Source: Symbiobacterium thermophilum IAM 14863 | GTDB lineage: Bacteria; Bacillota; Sulfobacillia; Symbiobacteriales; Symbiobacteriaceae | NCBI RefSeq assembly: GCF_000009905.1 | Contig: NC_006177.1 | Coordinates: 62,001 to 126,000 of the forward strand | Length of the DNA stretch: 64,000 bases | Direction of reading: 5' to 3' | Part shown: positions 35,051 to 44,258 of the stretch, piece by piece | Position numbering within the stretch: position 1 is the stretch's first letter | How the letters are laid out: every line of letters begins with the position of its first letter | Translations under genes and position numbers: made by a program | Notes under the pieces: model-generated | What the model saw: only the letters and a program-made list of their open reading frames with translations | Told to the model about the DNA's origin: nothing | Databases searched by the model: none

Positions 35051-35968
35051 GTGGCCGCCCCCAGGGAAGCGGCGCCTGACCGGGCGCCGGACGGCCCGCA
35101 GACGGTCGGGGAGGCGCTGGCCCAGGCTCGGGCGCAGCTTGCCGCGGCCGGGGTGGCCGACGCGGAGCGGGAGGCGGCCTGGCTGCTGGCCCACGTGCTC
35201 GGCTGCCGCGCCGGCGCGCTGGTCGCCCGGCGGTCGGAGCCTCTGGCCCCGGAGGCGTCCGACGAATACGCCGCGCTCGTGGCCCGGCGGGCCGCCCGGG
35301 AGCCCCTGCAGTACATCCTCGGCACCGAGGAGTTCATGGGGCTGACGTTCCGGGTGACGCCGGCAGTGCTGATCCCCCGCCTGGACACGGCGGCGCTGGT
35401 GGAGCAGGCCGTCGCCCGGCTGACGGGCGGGGCTGCGGAGGCGCGCGGCGTGCTCCGGGTAGCCGACATCGGCACAGGCAGCGGCGCGATCGCCGTCGCA
35501 GTGGCCCACCTGCTGCCGCACGCGCAGGTGGTCGCGGTGGACCTGAGCCCCGAGGCGCTCGCCGTCGCGGCGGAGAACGCCCGCTTGAACGGGGTCGCGG
35601 ACCGGGTGCGCTTCCGGCAGGGCGACCTGCTCGCGCCGCTGGCGGAGGAGGGCGGCCGGTTCGCGGCGATCCTGTCCAACCCTCCGTACATCCGGGAGGA
35701 CGAAATCGCCGGGCTCATGCCCGAGGTGCGCGACTGGGAACCGCGCCTGGCGCTGGTCGCAGGCGACGACGGCCTCGCGTTCTACCGCCGGCTGGCGCGG
35801 GAGGCGCCGGCCTTCCTGGAACCCGGAGGGTTCCTGGGGGTCGAGGTGGGCATCGGCCAGGCGCCAGCAGTGGCTGCGCTGTTCCGGGAGGCGGGGCTGA
35901 AGGACGTGGCGGTCTGCCGGGATACGGCCGGCGTCGACCGGGCGGTGTTGGGAAGCGTCGCACCGTAG
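35051..35968 (+). CDS. prmC: Release factor glutamine methyltransferase
   Basis: 305 residues, GTG start. It has an N-terminal helical domain that recognises the release factor, and a SAM-binding fold with VADIGTGSGAIAV and the catalytic NPPY motif (LSNPPYIRE). It methylates the GGQ glutamine of RF1/RF2. The coupling with prfA is the normal bacterial arrangement. Confidence 0.95.
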   Translation: MAAPREAAPDRAPDGPQTVGEALAQARAQLAAAGVADAEREAAWLLAHVLGCRAGALVARRSEPLAPEASDEYAALVARRAAREPLQYILGTEEFMGLTFRVTPAVLIPRLDTAALVEQAVARLTGGAAEARGVLRVADIGTGSGAIAVAVAHLLPHAQVVAVDLSPEALAVAAENARLNGVADRVRFRQGDLLAPLAEEGGRFAAILSNPPYIREDEIAGLMPEVRDWEPRLALVAGDDGLAFYRRLAREAPAFLEPGGFLGVEVGIGQAPAVAALFREAGLKDVAVCRDTAGVDRAVLGSVAP

Positions 35969-36126
35969 GTGCGGCGCTTGTTCGTACGCGTCCACACTTT
36001 CCCATGTGGATCGGCCAGGTTGACTCCGCATGCTATCTTCGGGTCCGCGTGTATAGATAGCGGGCAGGAAATGGGGACGGCTGTCCCGAAAACTTACGGG
36101 ATGCCGCGGGACTGAGGAAGGGGTGG

Positions 36127-37194
36127 GTGAACGTGGAGCGCCTGGTGCAGGGTACGCGGGTCCTGGAGGTGGACCCCGCCGATCCGGAGCCGGAGGTGGT
36201 CGCGCAGGCGGCGGCGATCCTGCGCGCCGGAGATGTGGTGGCGTTCCCCACGGAGACCGTCTACGGCCTGGGGGCCAATGCCCTCAGCAGCGAGGCCGTG
36301 GCGCGCATCTTCGCGGCCAAGGGCCGCCCGTCCGACAACCCGCTGATCGTGCACATCGCCGATACGGCGCAGCTGGAGGGGCTGGTGGAGTCGGTACCGC
36401 CGACGGCTGAGCGGCTCATGGAACGCTGCTGGCCCGGACCGCTCACGCTGGTCATGCGCAAGGGGCCCGCCGTTCCGCCGGAGGTGACCGCCGGGCTGGA
36501 CACGGTGGGCATCCGCATGCCGGACCACCCTGTGGCCCTGGCTCTGATCCGCGCCGCCGGCGTTCCCATCGCCGCGCCCAGCGCCAACGCATCCGGCCGG
36601 CCGAGCCCGACCACGGCCGAGCACGTCCTGGAAGACCTGGCCGGGTCCATCCCCGCCGTGCTGGACGGCGGAGAGACCGGCGTGGGCGTGGAGTCCACGG
36701 TGCTGGACATGACGACCGACCCTCCGATGATCCTCAGGCCCGGCGGACTGCCCCGGGAGGAGCTGGAGGCGGCCATTGGCCCGGTGGTGCTGGCCCCGGG
36801 CGTGGAAGGCGGAACGGTGGAACGCCCGCGCTCGCCGGGGATGAAGTACCGTCACTACGCGCCCCAGGCGCCGCTGATCCTGGTGGAGGGCCCGGTGCTG
36901 GAGATGCAGGAGAAGATCCGCGACCTGGCCATGGAGTATGCGGAGGAGGGGAAGCGGGTCGGCATCCTCTGCAGCGCCGAAAGCCGCGGCGTCTACGTGG
37001 CGCCGGTGATCCTCGAGTACGGGGCCAGGGGGGATCTGGCGGGCATCGCCAGCGACCTGTTCGGAACGCTCCGGGCCTTCGACCGGCACCAGGTCGACGT
37101 GATCCTCGCCGAAGGGGTGCCGGAGGAGGGGCTGGGGCTTGCCATCATGAACCGCCTGCGCCGGGCCGCGGGCGGCCGGGTGATCAGGCTATGA
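36127..37194 (+). CDS. ywlC: Threonylcarbamoyl-AMP synthase, Sua5/YwlC type
   Basis: 355 residues, GTG start after GAAGGGGTGG. The YrdC fold begins with VVAFPTETVYGLGA and AKGRPSDNPLIVHI, with SANASGRPSPT forming the substrate pocket. An extra ~130-residue Sua5 domain follows after the linker KYRHYAPQAPL. It makes threonylcarbamoyl-AMP for tRNA t6A37 modification. It overlaps the next gene by four bases (ATGA). The 158-base gap before it holds two weak inverted DnaA-box-like 9-mers (35988-35996, 36005-36013) and no clear gene. Confidence 0.95.
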   Translation: MNVERLVQGTRVLEVDPADPEPEVVAQAAAILRAGDVVAFPTETVYGLGANALSSEAVARIFAAKGRPSDNPLIVHIADTAQLEGLVESVPPTAERLMERCWPGPLTLVMRKGPAVPPEVTAGLDTVGIRMPDHPVALALIRAAGVPIAAPSANASGRPSPTTAEHVLEDLAGSIPAVLDGGETGVGVESTVLDMTTDPPMILRPGGLPREELEAAIGPVVLAPGVEGGTVERPRSPGMKYRHYAPQAPLILVEGPVLEMQEKIRDLAMEYAEEGKRVGILCSAESRGVYVAPVILEYGARGDLAGIASDLFGTLRAFDRHQVDVILAEGVPEEGLGLAIMNRLRRAAGGRVIRL

Positions 37195-37661
37195 GGGTTG
37201 AGAGGGTCCTGCTGGTCTGCTCCGGCAACACCTGCCGGAGTCCGATGGCGGCGGCTCTGCTGCGCGCGTTGTGGCGGCGGGCCGATCCCGGGTGGGACCT
37301 GCAGGTGGATTCGGCGGGCATCGGCGCCTTTCCCGGGCTGCCGGCGGCGCCGAACGCCGTGGCGGCCATGAAGGCGCGGGGCATTGACCTCAGCGGCCAT
37401 CGGTCGCAGGCGGTGACCGACCTGGAAGGGTATGACCTGGTGCTGGGCATGACGCGCGCTCACCGCGACGCTCTGCGGACCCGGTTTCCGGCGCTGGCCG
37501 GCCGGATCTTCACCCTGGCCGAGTACGCCGGGGTCGGGGGGGACCTTTCGGATCCCTTTGGCGGACCGCTGCAGGCCTACGAAGAGACCGCGAAGGCCCT
37601 GGAGGAACAACTGCAGGCCGTGGTGGAGCGAATTCGCCGGGAAGGAAGTGCAGCGCAGTGA
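37191..37661 (+). CDS. ywlE: Low-molecular-weight protein phosphatase, YwlE-like
   Basis: 156 residues. The P-loop CSGNTCRSPM follows a short N-terminal strand, and the general-acid Asp is in SDPFGG. A Thr within the P-loop (CSGNTCRS, where tyrosine-specific enzymes usually have Ile or Leu) is characteristic of arginine phosphatases such as YwlE. So protein-arginine dephosphorylation is likelier than tyrosine. The context ywlC-ywlE-rpiB-ywlG is as in Bacillus. ATGA overlap with both neighbours indicates one operon. Confidence 0.9.
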   Translation: MRVERVLLVCSGNTCRSPMAAALLRALWRRADPGWDLQVDSAGIGAFPGLPAAPNAVAAMKARGIDLSGHRSQAVTDLEGYDLVLGMTRAHRDALRTRFPALAGRIFTLAEYAGVGGDLSDPFGGPLQAYEETAKALEEQLQAVVERIRREGSAAQ

Positions 37662-38098
37662 AAGTGGCCGTGGCAAGCGATCATGGTGGCATTGATCTGA
37701 AGGCGACGGTGATCTCGGTCCTGAAGTCGCTGGGCTGCGAGGTGGCCGACCTGGGCACCCACGACCGGAGCTCGTGCGACTACCCGGATTATGCGCAGAA
37801 GGTGGCGGAGGGCGTCGCGGCCGGCGAGTACCAGCGCGGCGTCCTGATCTGTGGCACTGGCATCGGCATGTCCATCGCCGCCAACAAGGTAGCCGGCGTG
37901 CGGGCGGCCCTGTGCAACGAGATCTACTCGGCCCGGATGGCCCGTGCCCACAACGATGCCAACGTGCTCTGCCTGGGCGCACGGGTGGTCGGCTCAGGGG
38001 TGGCGGAGGAGATCGTCCGGGCGTTCTTCACCACGGAGCATGAAGGCGGGCGCCACGCCCGTCGGGTGGAGAAGATCCGCCTGCTGGAGCAGGGGTAG
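37658..38098 (+). CDS. rpiB: Ribose-5-phosphate isomerase B
   Basis: 146 residues, GTG start overlapping the phosphatase stop by four bases. SDHGGIDLK at the N-terminus, [10 protein letters not shown], and the catalytic-site [14 protein letters not shown] are RpiB signatures. It interconverts ribose-5- and ribulose-5-phosphate in the pentose pathway. Confidence 0.95.
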   Translation: MKVAVASDHGGIDLKATVISVLKSLGCEVADLGTHDRSSCDYPDYAQKVAEGVAAGEYQRGVLICGTGIGMSIAANKVAGVRAALCNEIYSARMARAHNDANVLCLGARVVGSGVAEEIVRAFFTTEHEGGRHARRVEKIRLLEQG

Positions 38099-38109
38099 GA
38101 GGGGTCGCC

Positions 38110-38727
38110 ATGCCGGAGGAGCGGCTGTCGCCACCGGATGCGGGGCCGGCGGACGGGAATCCGCCGGTGCCCGACGAACAGTTCTTGGAGAGGGTGCGGG
38201 CGGAGGCCCGGGCCGCGGTCGGGGAACTCCTGGAGGCCGCCGGCCTGTCCCCGGGCCAGGTGCTGGTGGTGGGCTGCTCCACCAGCGAGGTGATCGGGCG
38301 CCGCATCGGCACCGCCGGGAGCGAAGCGGTGGCCGGGGCGATCCTGGAGCCGCTGCTGGAAGCGACGCAGGCCGCCGGCGTCCACCTGGCCGTGCAGTGC
38401 TGCGAGCACCTGAACCGCGCCCTGGTGGTGGAGCGGGCTGCGGCGGAGCGGTACGACTGGGAGCGGGTGACCGTGGTGCCGGTGCCCCGCGCGGGCGGCG
38501 CCCTCGCGGCCCGGGCCATGCGCCGGCTGCCGGACGCGGTGGTGGTGGAGGAGATCAAGGCCGATGCGGGCCTGGACATCGGACTGACCCTGATCGGCAT
38601 GCACCTGCGCCGCGTGGCGGTTCCGGTGAGGCTGAAGACGGCCGCCATCGGGCACGCCCGGGTCGTCGCCGCCCGGACGCGGCCGAAGCTGATCGGCGGG
38701 GCCCGTGCGGTCTACGAAATGCAATAG
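38110..38727 (+). CDS. ywlG: YwlG-family conserved protein (TIGR01440)
   Basis: 205 residues. The N-terminal 25 residues are an extra Pro/Asp-rich stretch. The core has [14 protein letters not shown] and [13 protein letters not shown], characteristic of this Firmicute family. An UPP-like or phosphate-related role has been guessed elsewhere, but the function is not known. Its place between rpiB and upp is conserved. Confidence 0.88.
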   Translation: MPEERLSPPDAGPADGNPPVPDEQFLERVRAEARAAVGELLEAAGLSPGQVLVVGCSTSEVIGRRIGTAGSEAVAGAILEPLLEATQAAGVHLAVQCCEHLNRALVVERAAAERYDWERVTVVPVPRAGGALAARAMRRLPDAVVVEEIKADAGLDIGLTLIGMHLRRVAVPVRLKTAAIGHARVVAARTRPKLIGGARAVYEMQ

Positions 38728-38741
38728 GGGGAGCGAGCGCG

Positions 38742-39371
38742 ATGTCAAGGGTCGTCGTCATTGACCATCCGCTGATTCAGCACAAGCTCAGCATCATCCG
38801 GGACAAGGACACGGGCCCCAAGGAGTTCCGGGAGCTGGTGAACGAGATCGCGATGCTGATGGCCTATGAGGTCACCCGTGACCTTCCGACGGAGGAGGTC
38901 GAGGTGGACACGCCGATCGCCCGGGCCCGGTGCCGCCGGCTCGCCGGCGAGAAGCTTGGGCTGATCCCGATCCTGCGGGCCGGGCTGGGCATGGTGCAGG
39001 GCATCCTGAGCCTCTACCCCACCGCCCGCGTCGGCCACATCGGCCTCTACCGCGACCCCGACACGCTGAAGCCCGTCGAATACTACTGCAAGCTGCCGAC
39101 GGACCTGGGCGAGCGGGAGCTCCTGGTGCTGGATCCCATGCTGGCCACCGGCGGCTCGGTGGTCGCCTCGCTGGACCTGATCAAGCGGCAGGGCGGCCGC
39201 AGGATCAAGCTGCTGTGCCTGATCGCCGCCCCCGAGGGCGTGCAGGCCGTTCAGGAGGCCCACCCCGACGTGGACATCTACCTGGCGGCGCTGGATGAGA
39301 TGCTGAACGAACACGCCTACATCGTCCCCGGCCTGGGCGACGCGGGCGATCGGCTCTTCGGCACGAAGTAG
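38742..39371 (+). CDS. upp: Uracil phosphoribosyltransferase
   Basis: 209 residues from ATG 38742, preceded by GGGGGAGCGAG; a longer in-frame extension is only a shadow of upstream genes. [13 protein letters not shown] at the start, ILRAGLGM, and the PRPP-binding [10 protein letters not shown] are diagnostic. It converts uracil and PRPP to UMP in pyrimidine salvage. Confidence 0.97.
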   Translation: MSRVVVIDHPLIQHKLSIIRDKDTGPKEFRELVNEIAMLMAYEVTRDLPTEEVEVDTPIARARCRRLAGEKLGLIPILRAGLGMVQGILSLYPTARVGHIGLYRDPDTLKPVEYYCKLPTDLGERELLVLDPMLATGGSVVASLDLIKRQGGRRIKLLCLIAAPEGVQAVQEAHPDVDIYLAALDEMLNEHAYIVPGLGDAGDRLFGTK

Positions 39372-39398
39372 AGCGGGAGCGAGACGCGGGGGGATTCC

Positions 39399-39833
39399 AT
39401 GGCACGGCCCAGCTGGGACGAGTATTTTATGGAACTCGCGCAGGTGGTTGCCAAGCGGTCGACGTGCAACCGCCGCAAGGTTGGAACCGTCTTAGTGAGG
39501 GACAAGCGTATTCTGACCACCGGCTACAACGGGTCGCCGTCGGGGCTGCCGCACTGCACCGACGTGGGCTGCCTGGTCGTGGACGGCCACTGCGTGCGGG
39601 CGATCCACGCGGAGCAGAACGCCATCATCCAGGCGGCCTTGCATGGCATCACCCTGAAGGGTGCGACCTGCTATGTCACCAGCAGCCCGTGCGTGCACTG
39701 CGCCAAGATGCTGATCGCGGCGGGGATCGAGCGCATCGTGTACATGGACGAGTACACGGAGCAGATCGGCCTCGAGATGGCCCGTCAGGCGGGCGTCGTC
39801 ATGGAGCGGTTCACGCCTTCCAGCCATTCCTGA
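39399..39833 (+). CDS. Deoxycytidylate deaminase (ComEB-like)
   Basis: 144 residues. Zinc-dependent deaminase motifs are IHAEQNAI (catalytic Glu) and SSPCVHCAKM (two Cys). An additional zinc site (CTDVGC) and CNRRKVG are typical of dCMP deaminases. It supplies dUMP for thymidylate. Probably cotranscribed with upp. Confidence 0.93.
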   Translation: MARPSWDEYFMELAQVVAKRSTCNRRKVGTVLVRDKRILTTGYNGSPSGLPHCTDVGCLVVDGHCVRAIHAEQNAIIQAALHGITLKGATCYVTSSPCVHCAKMLIAAGIERIVYMDEYTEQIGLEMARQAGVVMERFTPSSHS

Positions 39834-39835
39834 GC

Positions 39836-39864
39836 TTTACAAGCCCGGGATACGCGCTTAGAAT
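39836..39864 (+). promoter_or_regulatory. Sigma-A promoter of the TagO/WecA-type gene
   Basis: TTTACA (39836-39841), 17-base spacer, TAGAAT (39859-39864). In the leader, GGGTCC (39897-39902) pairs with GGACCC (39911-39916), a short hairpin ahead of the ribosome site GTAGGGAG. Confidence 0.65.
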
Positions 39865-39937
39865 AACGAAAGCCGGAATCCGGCATTATGTCGCGTGGGT
39901 CCGTGCCGAAGGACCCTGTGTAGGGAGATGAGTCCAC

Positions 39938-41014
39938 ATGCTGCAGCAGGCTGGCCTTACGTTCGCGGCGGCGCTGGTGGCGTCGCTGCTGCTCACGCCG
40001 CTGGCGCGCAGACTCGCCCTGCGCACGGGTACGGTGGCCCCGGTGGTCAAGCGCAGCGTCCACACGGAACCGAAGCCCTTCCTGGGCGGGCTGGCGATGT
40101 ACCTTGCGTTCGCGCTGGCGATGATCCTGGCGGGCGGCCTGCGGGATCCGCAGATCGTGGGCATCCTGGTGTGCGGCGGCCTGCTGGTGCTGCTGGGTAT
40201 CCGGGACGACCGGTCGCCGATGCGGCCGCGGACGAAGTTCCTGGGCCAGGTGGCCGTTGCAGCCTTGATGGTCTACGTGCCGTACTGGCAGTTGCAGGTG
40301 AACGCCATCTACAGCCCGCTGGGCGACCGCTGGGTCTCCTTTGGGCCGCTGGCGGGACCGCTGACCATCCTCTGGATCGTGTCGTTCATCAACGTGATGA
40401 ACTTCATCGACGGCCTCGACGGCCTGGCGGCGGGCATCTCCACCATCGCCGCGCTGACGTTGCTGGTGGTGTCGCTCCAGCAGGGCATGCCGTCGGCGAT
40501 CCTGCTCTCGGCGGCGCTGGCCGGTTCCGCGGTGGGTTTCCTGCGCTACAACTTTAACCCCGCGAAGATCTTCATGGGCGACGCCGGCTCCATGTTCCTG
40601 GGCTTCACGCTGGCGGCCATCTCGGTCGACGGCGTCATGAAGAGCGCCCTGGCGGTCTCGGTGCTGGTGCCGGTGCTGGCGCTGGCCGTGCCCATCTTCG
40701 ACACGGCCTTTGCGATCATCCGGCGGGTGGCCGCCGGGCTGCCGATCGGGCAGGCGGATAAGGACCACCTGCACCACCGGCTGCTCCGCCTCGGGCTGTC
40801 CCACCGCAAGACCGTGCTGGTCATGTGGGCGGTCTCGGCGGCCCTGGGACTCTCCGCCGTGGCCCTGACCGAGGTGAACTTCGCCGAGGCGATGGTCATC
40901 GTCGCCGTCGTACTTACCATCGTGGTGGTGGCAGCCCGCCGGCTGGGGCTGCTGGAGGTCACCGAGACCCGGCACAGCATCCGGGCCGCTGATTCCGGGG
41001 AAGATCGAACATAG
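39938..41014 (+). CDS. tagO: Undecaprenyl-phosphate glycosyl-1-phosphate transferase (TagO/WecA type)
   Basis: 358 residues, about 10-11 membrane helices. Catalytic Asp-containing loops are NFIDGLDGLAAG and KIFMGDAGSMFLG, and the His-rich cytoplasmic motif is DHLHHRL. It transfers GlcNAc-1-phosphate or a related sugar from UDP-sugar to undecaprenyl phosphate, the first step of teichoic acid or other wall-polymer synthesis. The following UDP-GlcNAc epimerase fits that pathway. The sugar specificity is inferred. Confidence 0.9.
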   Translation: MLQQAGLTFAAALVASLLLTPLARRLALRTGTVAPVVKRSVHTEPKPFLGGLAMYLAFALAMILAGGLRDPQIVGILVCGGLLVLLGIRDDRSPMRPRTKFLGQVAVAALMVYVPYWQLQVNAIYSPLGDRWVSFGPLAGPLTILWIVSFINVMNFIDGLDGLAAGISTIAALTLLVVSLQQGMPSAILLSAALAGSAVGFLRYNFNPAKIFMGDAGSMFLGFTLAAISVDGVMKSALAVSVLVPVLALAVPIFDTAFAIIRRVAAGLPIGQADKDHLHHRLLRLGLSHRKTVLVMWAVSAALGLSAVALTEVNFAEAMVIVAVVLTIVVVAARRLGLLEVTETRHSIRAADSGEDRT

Positions 41015-41015
41015 G

Positions 41016-41049
41016 AAAAGGGGTAAGAGGGCAACCTCTTACCCCTTTT
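41016..41049 (+). terminator. Strong terminator after the TagO/WecA-type gene
   Basis: A 15-bp perfect stem (AAAAGGGGTAAGAGG and complement) closed by a GCAA tetraloop, ending in TTTT. Confidence 0.92.
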
Positions 41050-41110
41050 CAGGGATATTACGTCGCCGCCGGCCCGCCGCGCGGCCGGGGGCGAGCAGGG
41101 AGGCAGCGTT

Positions 41111-42274
41111 GTGACACAGCGCCGAAAGGTGATGGCGATCTTCGGTTCCCGCCCGGAGGGCATCAAGATGGCGCCGGTGGTGCAGGCCCTGCGCCGGCAC
41201 CCGGACTGGTTTGAGACGATCGTGGTCTCCACGGGCCAGCACCGGGAGCAACTGGACCAGGTCTTCGCAGCCTTCGGGCTGGCGGCCGACCACGACCTGG
41301 CCATCATGCAGCCCCGGCAGACGCTGACGGACATCATGGTGCGCGCCCTCTCCGGCCTGGACGAGCTGCTGGCCCGGGAGCGTCCGGATCTGGTGCTGGT
41401 GCACGGCGACACGAGCACCACCGCGGCCGGGGCGCTGGCGGCCTTCTACCACAAGATCCCCCTGGGCCACGTGGAGGCGGGGCTGCGCACCTTCAACAAG
41501 TACAACCCCTATCCGGAGGAGATCAACCGGCGCATCGCCGGCATCATCGCGGACATCCAGTTTGCGCCGACGCCCCGGGCGCGGGAGCATCTGATCGCGG
41601 AGCACATCGACCCCGGCACCATCTTCGTCACGGGGCAGACCGGCGTCGACGCTGCCCTCACCGTGCTGGCTCAGCCGCACACTTTTACCGTGCCGGCCCT
41701 GCGGCAGGTGGACTTCAGCCGCCACCGGGTGGTGCTGATGACGGCCCACCGCCGGGAGAACATCGGGGAGCCCATGCGGAACATGTTCCGGGCGGTCCGC
41801 GACCTGGTGGACCGGTTCCCCGACGTCCTCCTGATCTACGCGGTGCACCTGAATCCGGCGGTGCGGGAGATCGCCTGGCCCATCCTGGACGGCCACCCCC
41901 GGATCCTGCTGCTGGATCCGCTGCCGTACCCGGATATGATTCACCTCGCTGCCAGATCCTATATGGCGATGACGGACTCGGGCGGGATCCAGGAGGAGAC
42001 CCCCTCCATGGGTGTGCCCCACATCCTGATGCGGGAGACGACCGAGCGGCCGGAAGCGCTGGAGGCCGGGGTGATCCTGCTCTCGGGCACCAGCTACGAG
42101 GGGGTGTACGCCGCCGGGGAGCGGCTGCTCACCGATCAGGCGCTGTACCAGCAGATGGCCCGGGCGCGGAACCCCTTCGGCGACGGGCAGGCGAGCCGGC
42201 GGATCGCCGAGTATCTGGGCTGGTACTTCGGCTTCACGGCCGACAGGCCCGAAGAGTTCACCCCAGGTCGCTGA
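41111..42274 (+). CDS. wecB: UDP-N-acetylglucosamine 2-epimerase (non-hydrolysing)
   Basis: 387 residues, GTG start after GGGAGGCAG. GSRPEGIKMAPV at the N-terminus, VHGDTST, NPYPEEINRR, TAHRRENIG and DSGGIQEE are the conserved UDP- and substrate-binding motifs. It makes UDP-ManNAc, used for wall-polymer linkage units or for SLH-binding pyruvylated polysaccharides. That fits the abundance of SLH proteins nearby, an inference. Confidence 0.95.
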   Translation: MTQRRKVMAIFGSRPEGIKMAPVVQALRRHPDWFETIVVSTGQHREQLDQVFAAFGLAADHDLAIMQPRQTLTDIMVRALSGLDELLARERPDLVLVHGDTSTTAAGALAAFYHKIPLGHVEAGLRTFNKYNPYPEEINRRIAGIIADIQFAPTPRAREHLIAEHIDPGTIFVTGQTGVDAALTVLAQPHTFTVPALRQVDFSRHRVVLMTAHRRENIGEPMRNMFRAVRDLVDRFPDVLLIYAVHLNPAVREIAWPILDGHPRILLLDPLPYPDMIHLAARSYMAMTDSGGIQEETPSMGVPHILMRETTERPEALEAGVILLSGTSYEGVYAAGERLLTDQALYQQMARARNPFGDGQASRRIAEYLGWYFGFTADRPEEFTPGR

Positions 42275-42360
42275 AAGGGCTGCACTTCCATGCTTGGGCG
42301 TTATCGGCTGGTTAACAACATGGAATGGCTCACATGACAGTACCCCACCGGTTTTTGTTC

Positions 42361-42389
42361 TTGTCTTTTACAAGTCGTCTCAGTATAAT
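42361..42389 (+). promoter_or_regulatory. Sigma-A promoter of the atp operon
   Basis: TTGTCT (42361-42366), exactly 17 bases, TATAAT (42384-42389). It lies 50 bases before the first atp gene, with GGAGGAGGT in front of the start at 42440. Confidence 0.8.
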
Positions 42390-42439
42390 CGGCCTTAGGG
42401 ATTTTTGCGGATTCCGGCGGCGGAGGAGGTAGTGCCAAA

Positions 42440-42709
42440 GTGCATCGCCGATCCCCCCGGCGTTCGCCCTACCTGTTTGCGGCGATAGACTTTGGCTACA
42501 CGCTGCTGGCGTCTCTGGGGCTCTTCGGGGGACTCGGGTGGTGGCTCGACGGAAAGCTCCGCACCGCACCCCTGTTCCTGATCGCCGGCATTCTCCTGGG
42601 GCTGGCGGTGGCCTTCAACGGGCTGCTGCGCCGGCTGAACGCCATCGACCGGGCGGTGAAGGCGGCGAAGAAGGAGGAAACGCAAAAGACGAGGGATGGA
42701 CAGCCCTGA
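42440..42709 (+). CDS. atpZ: AtpZ-like small membrane protein
   Basis: 89 residues, GTG start with GGAGGAGG upstream. Two membrane segments (YTLLASLGLFGGLGWWLDG; LFLIAGILLGLAVAFNGLLR) and a basic C-terminal tail match the AtpZ/AtpI superfamily hairpin proteins at the head of atp operons. These are linked to c-ring assembly or divalent-cation supply. It is the first gene of the operon. Confidence 0.85.
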   Translation: MHRRSPRRSPYLFAAIDFGYTLLASLGLFGGLGWWLDGKLRTAPLFLIAGILLGLAVAFNGLLRRLNAIDRAVKAAKKEETQKTRDGQP

Positions 42710-42732
42710 CCCCGGCAAGGGGGAGGGTGGCC

Positions 42733-43023
42733 ATGGCAGCAAAGATCGTCGCTGGAATCCTGTTCGGATGCGCCTGGGGCTGGGTTTGCAACCTGGTGCT
42801 CTTTCGACAGATGGCCAATAACCGGGCGGCCGGCTTCGACTCATTGCGCGGTATTGGCGTCGTTTTTTTTGTGCGGTACCTGCTGGATGCCGCTGCGCTG
42901 GTCCTGTTCTACCTGATCGTGCGCAGCGGATACGCGCTGATGGCGGCGGCGCTGTCCATCACAGTCGCCGTGAAAGCCTCTCTTCTTTACGTCTACGCCC
43001 GGAAGGGGGGGAAATTCGAGTGA
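42733..43023 (+). CDS. atpI: ATP synthase subunit I-like protein
   Basis: 96 residues from ATG 42733 with GGGAGGG upstream. Three to four hydrophobic segments ([61 protein letters not shown]) and basic loops fit AtpI. Its role in the family is assisting assembly of the c-ring. It overlaps atpB by four bases (GTGA). Confidence 0.8.
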
Positions 43024-43793
43024 CGACGTTCCTCTTCAGCCTCGCCGAAGCGAGCGGCGGCAAGGAGTTTCACATTCACCAACCCTTCCCGGTGCTCTTG
43101 CAAGGCACCTACTTCGAGATCAACAACATGATCATCACACAGTGGCTCATTGTGGCCGGCCTGCTGGCCCTGGCGTTCGTCATCAACCGGGCCGTGCTGA
43201 GCGGCCGCCCGAGCAAGCTGCGCGGCTCGCTGGAGCTCCTGATCGACTTCCTGGAGGGCTGGTTCGCCTCCTTCATCGGGAGCCGTCAGTACGCCCGCCA
43301 GTACATGCCGCTGCTGTGTACGCTCTTCCTGTTCATCATCGTGTCCAACTACCTGGGCGTGGTGCCCACGGTCGGCTACGGGCTCTTTGCCCCGACGGGC
43401 CGGTGGGGAACCACCCTGGGCCTCGGCATCGTGGTGGCCATCGCCGTACAGGTGATCGCCATCCGCACGCTGGGGGCGGGGGGATGGCTCAAGCACATCC
43501 TGCACCTGGGGCCCCTCTCGCTGCTCGAAGAGATCGTCCATCCATTCTCGCTCTCTCTCCGTCTCTTCGGCAACATCTTCGGCGAGGAGACGCTGCTGGC
43601 GGTGATCATCTTCCTCGCCCCGATGATCGCGCCGATTCCCATCATGGTGCTGAGCCTGGTGTTCGGCGCGCTGCAGGCCGTGGTGTTCACCACCCTGACG
43701 GCCATCTACATCGGCGCCGTCCTGGAGCATCACCAGGCGCACGCGCATCACCCCGAGGGGGAGGCCGAGCACGAGCCTGCCCCGGCCCACTAG
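43020..43793 (+). CDS. atpB: F-type ATP synthase subunit a
   Basis: 257 residues, GTG start. Membrane helices include [20 protein letters not shown] and, near the C-terminus, the essential Arg in [17 protein letters not shown]. This forms the proton half-channels beside the c-ring. The C-terminal tail is His- and Glu-rich ([16 protein letters not shown]), which is unusual. Confidence 0.96.
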
Positions 43794-43937
43794 GGCGCTT
43801 GATGAAGGTATCAGCTTTCCTCCCCCTCTAGGGAAGGCGGTCCCTTCCTTTACTCCTGGGAGGATTGACTAAAAGGGGCCTTGCGCCCGAAGTTTCGCGA
43901 TCTGACTCTCGCGATCGAGAAGGAGGGAACCCGCACG

Positions 43938-44171
43938 ATGACCGAAACCGCATGGATCGCTCTGGCTGCTGCCCTCAGCATCTCGGTTGCCGCCATCGGC
44001 GCTACCGTGGCGCAGGGCAAGGCGACGACCGCTGCGATGGATGCCATCTGGCGCCAGCCTGAGGCCGCCAACGACGTCCGTGGCGCGCTCATCGTTTCGC
44101 TCGCGCTGATGGAGGCCATTGCCATTTACGGCCTGCTCATCGGTCTGTTGATCATCTTCATGCTCGGCTAA
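43938..44171 (+). CDS. atpE: F-type ATP synthase subunit c
   Basis: 77 residues from ATG 43938 with AAGGAGGG upstream; a longer frame back to 43881 has no hydrophobic start. The two-helix hairpin has loop RQPEA and ion-binding Glu59 in SLALMEAIAIYG. Gln26 on helix 1 is at the position used in Na+-rings. The residue after Glu is Ala, not Ser/Thr, and the motif resembles chloroplast and cyanobacterial H+-rings. So H+ coupling is likely, an inference. Confidence 0.95.
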   Translation: MTETAWIALAAALSISVAAIGATVAQGKATTAAMDAIWRQPEAANDVRGALIVSLALMEAIAIYGLLIGLLIIFMLG

Positions 44172-44197
44172 ACTCCACAGATCGCCTAGGCTCGAAG

Positions 44198-44234
44198 GGG
44201 GGCGACCCGGGGCTAGTCACCTCCGGTCGCCCCC
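44198..44234 (+). promoter_or_regulatory. Intercistronic hairpin between atpE and atpF
   Basis: GGGGGCGACC (44198-44207) pairs perfectly with GGTCGCCCCC (44225-44234) around a 17-base loop, 26 bases after atpE. With no T-run it is likely an mRNA-stability or partial-termination element, helping the excess of subunit c over the other subunits. Confidence 0.6.
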
Positions 44235-44258
44235 TACTAGAGAGGGGGGGAACTCTTT

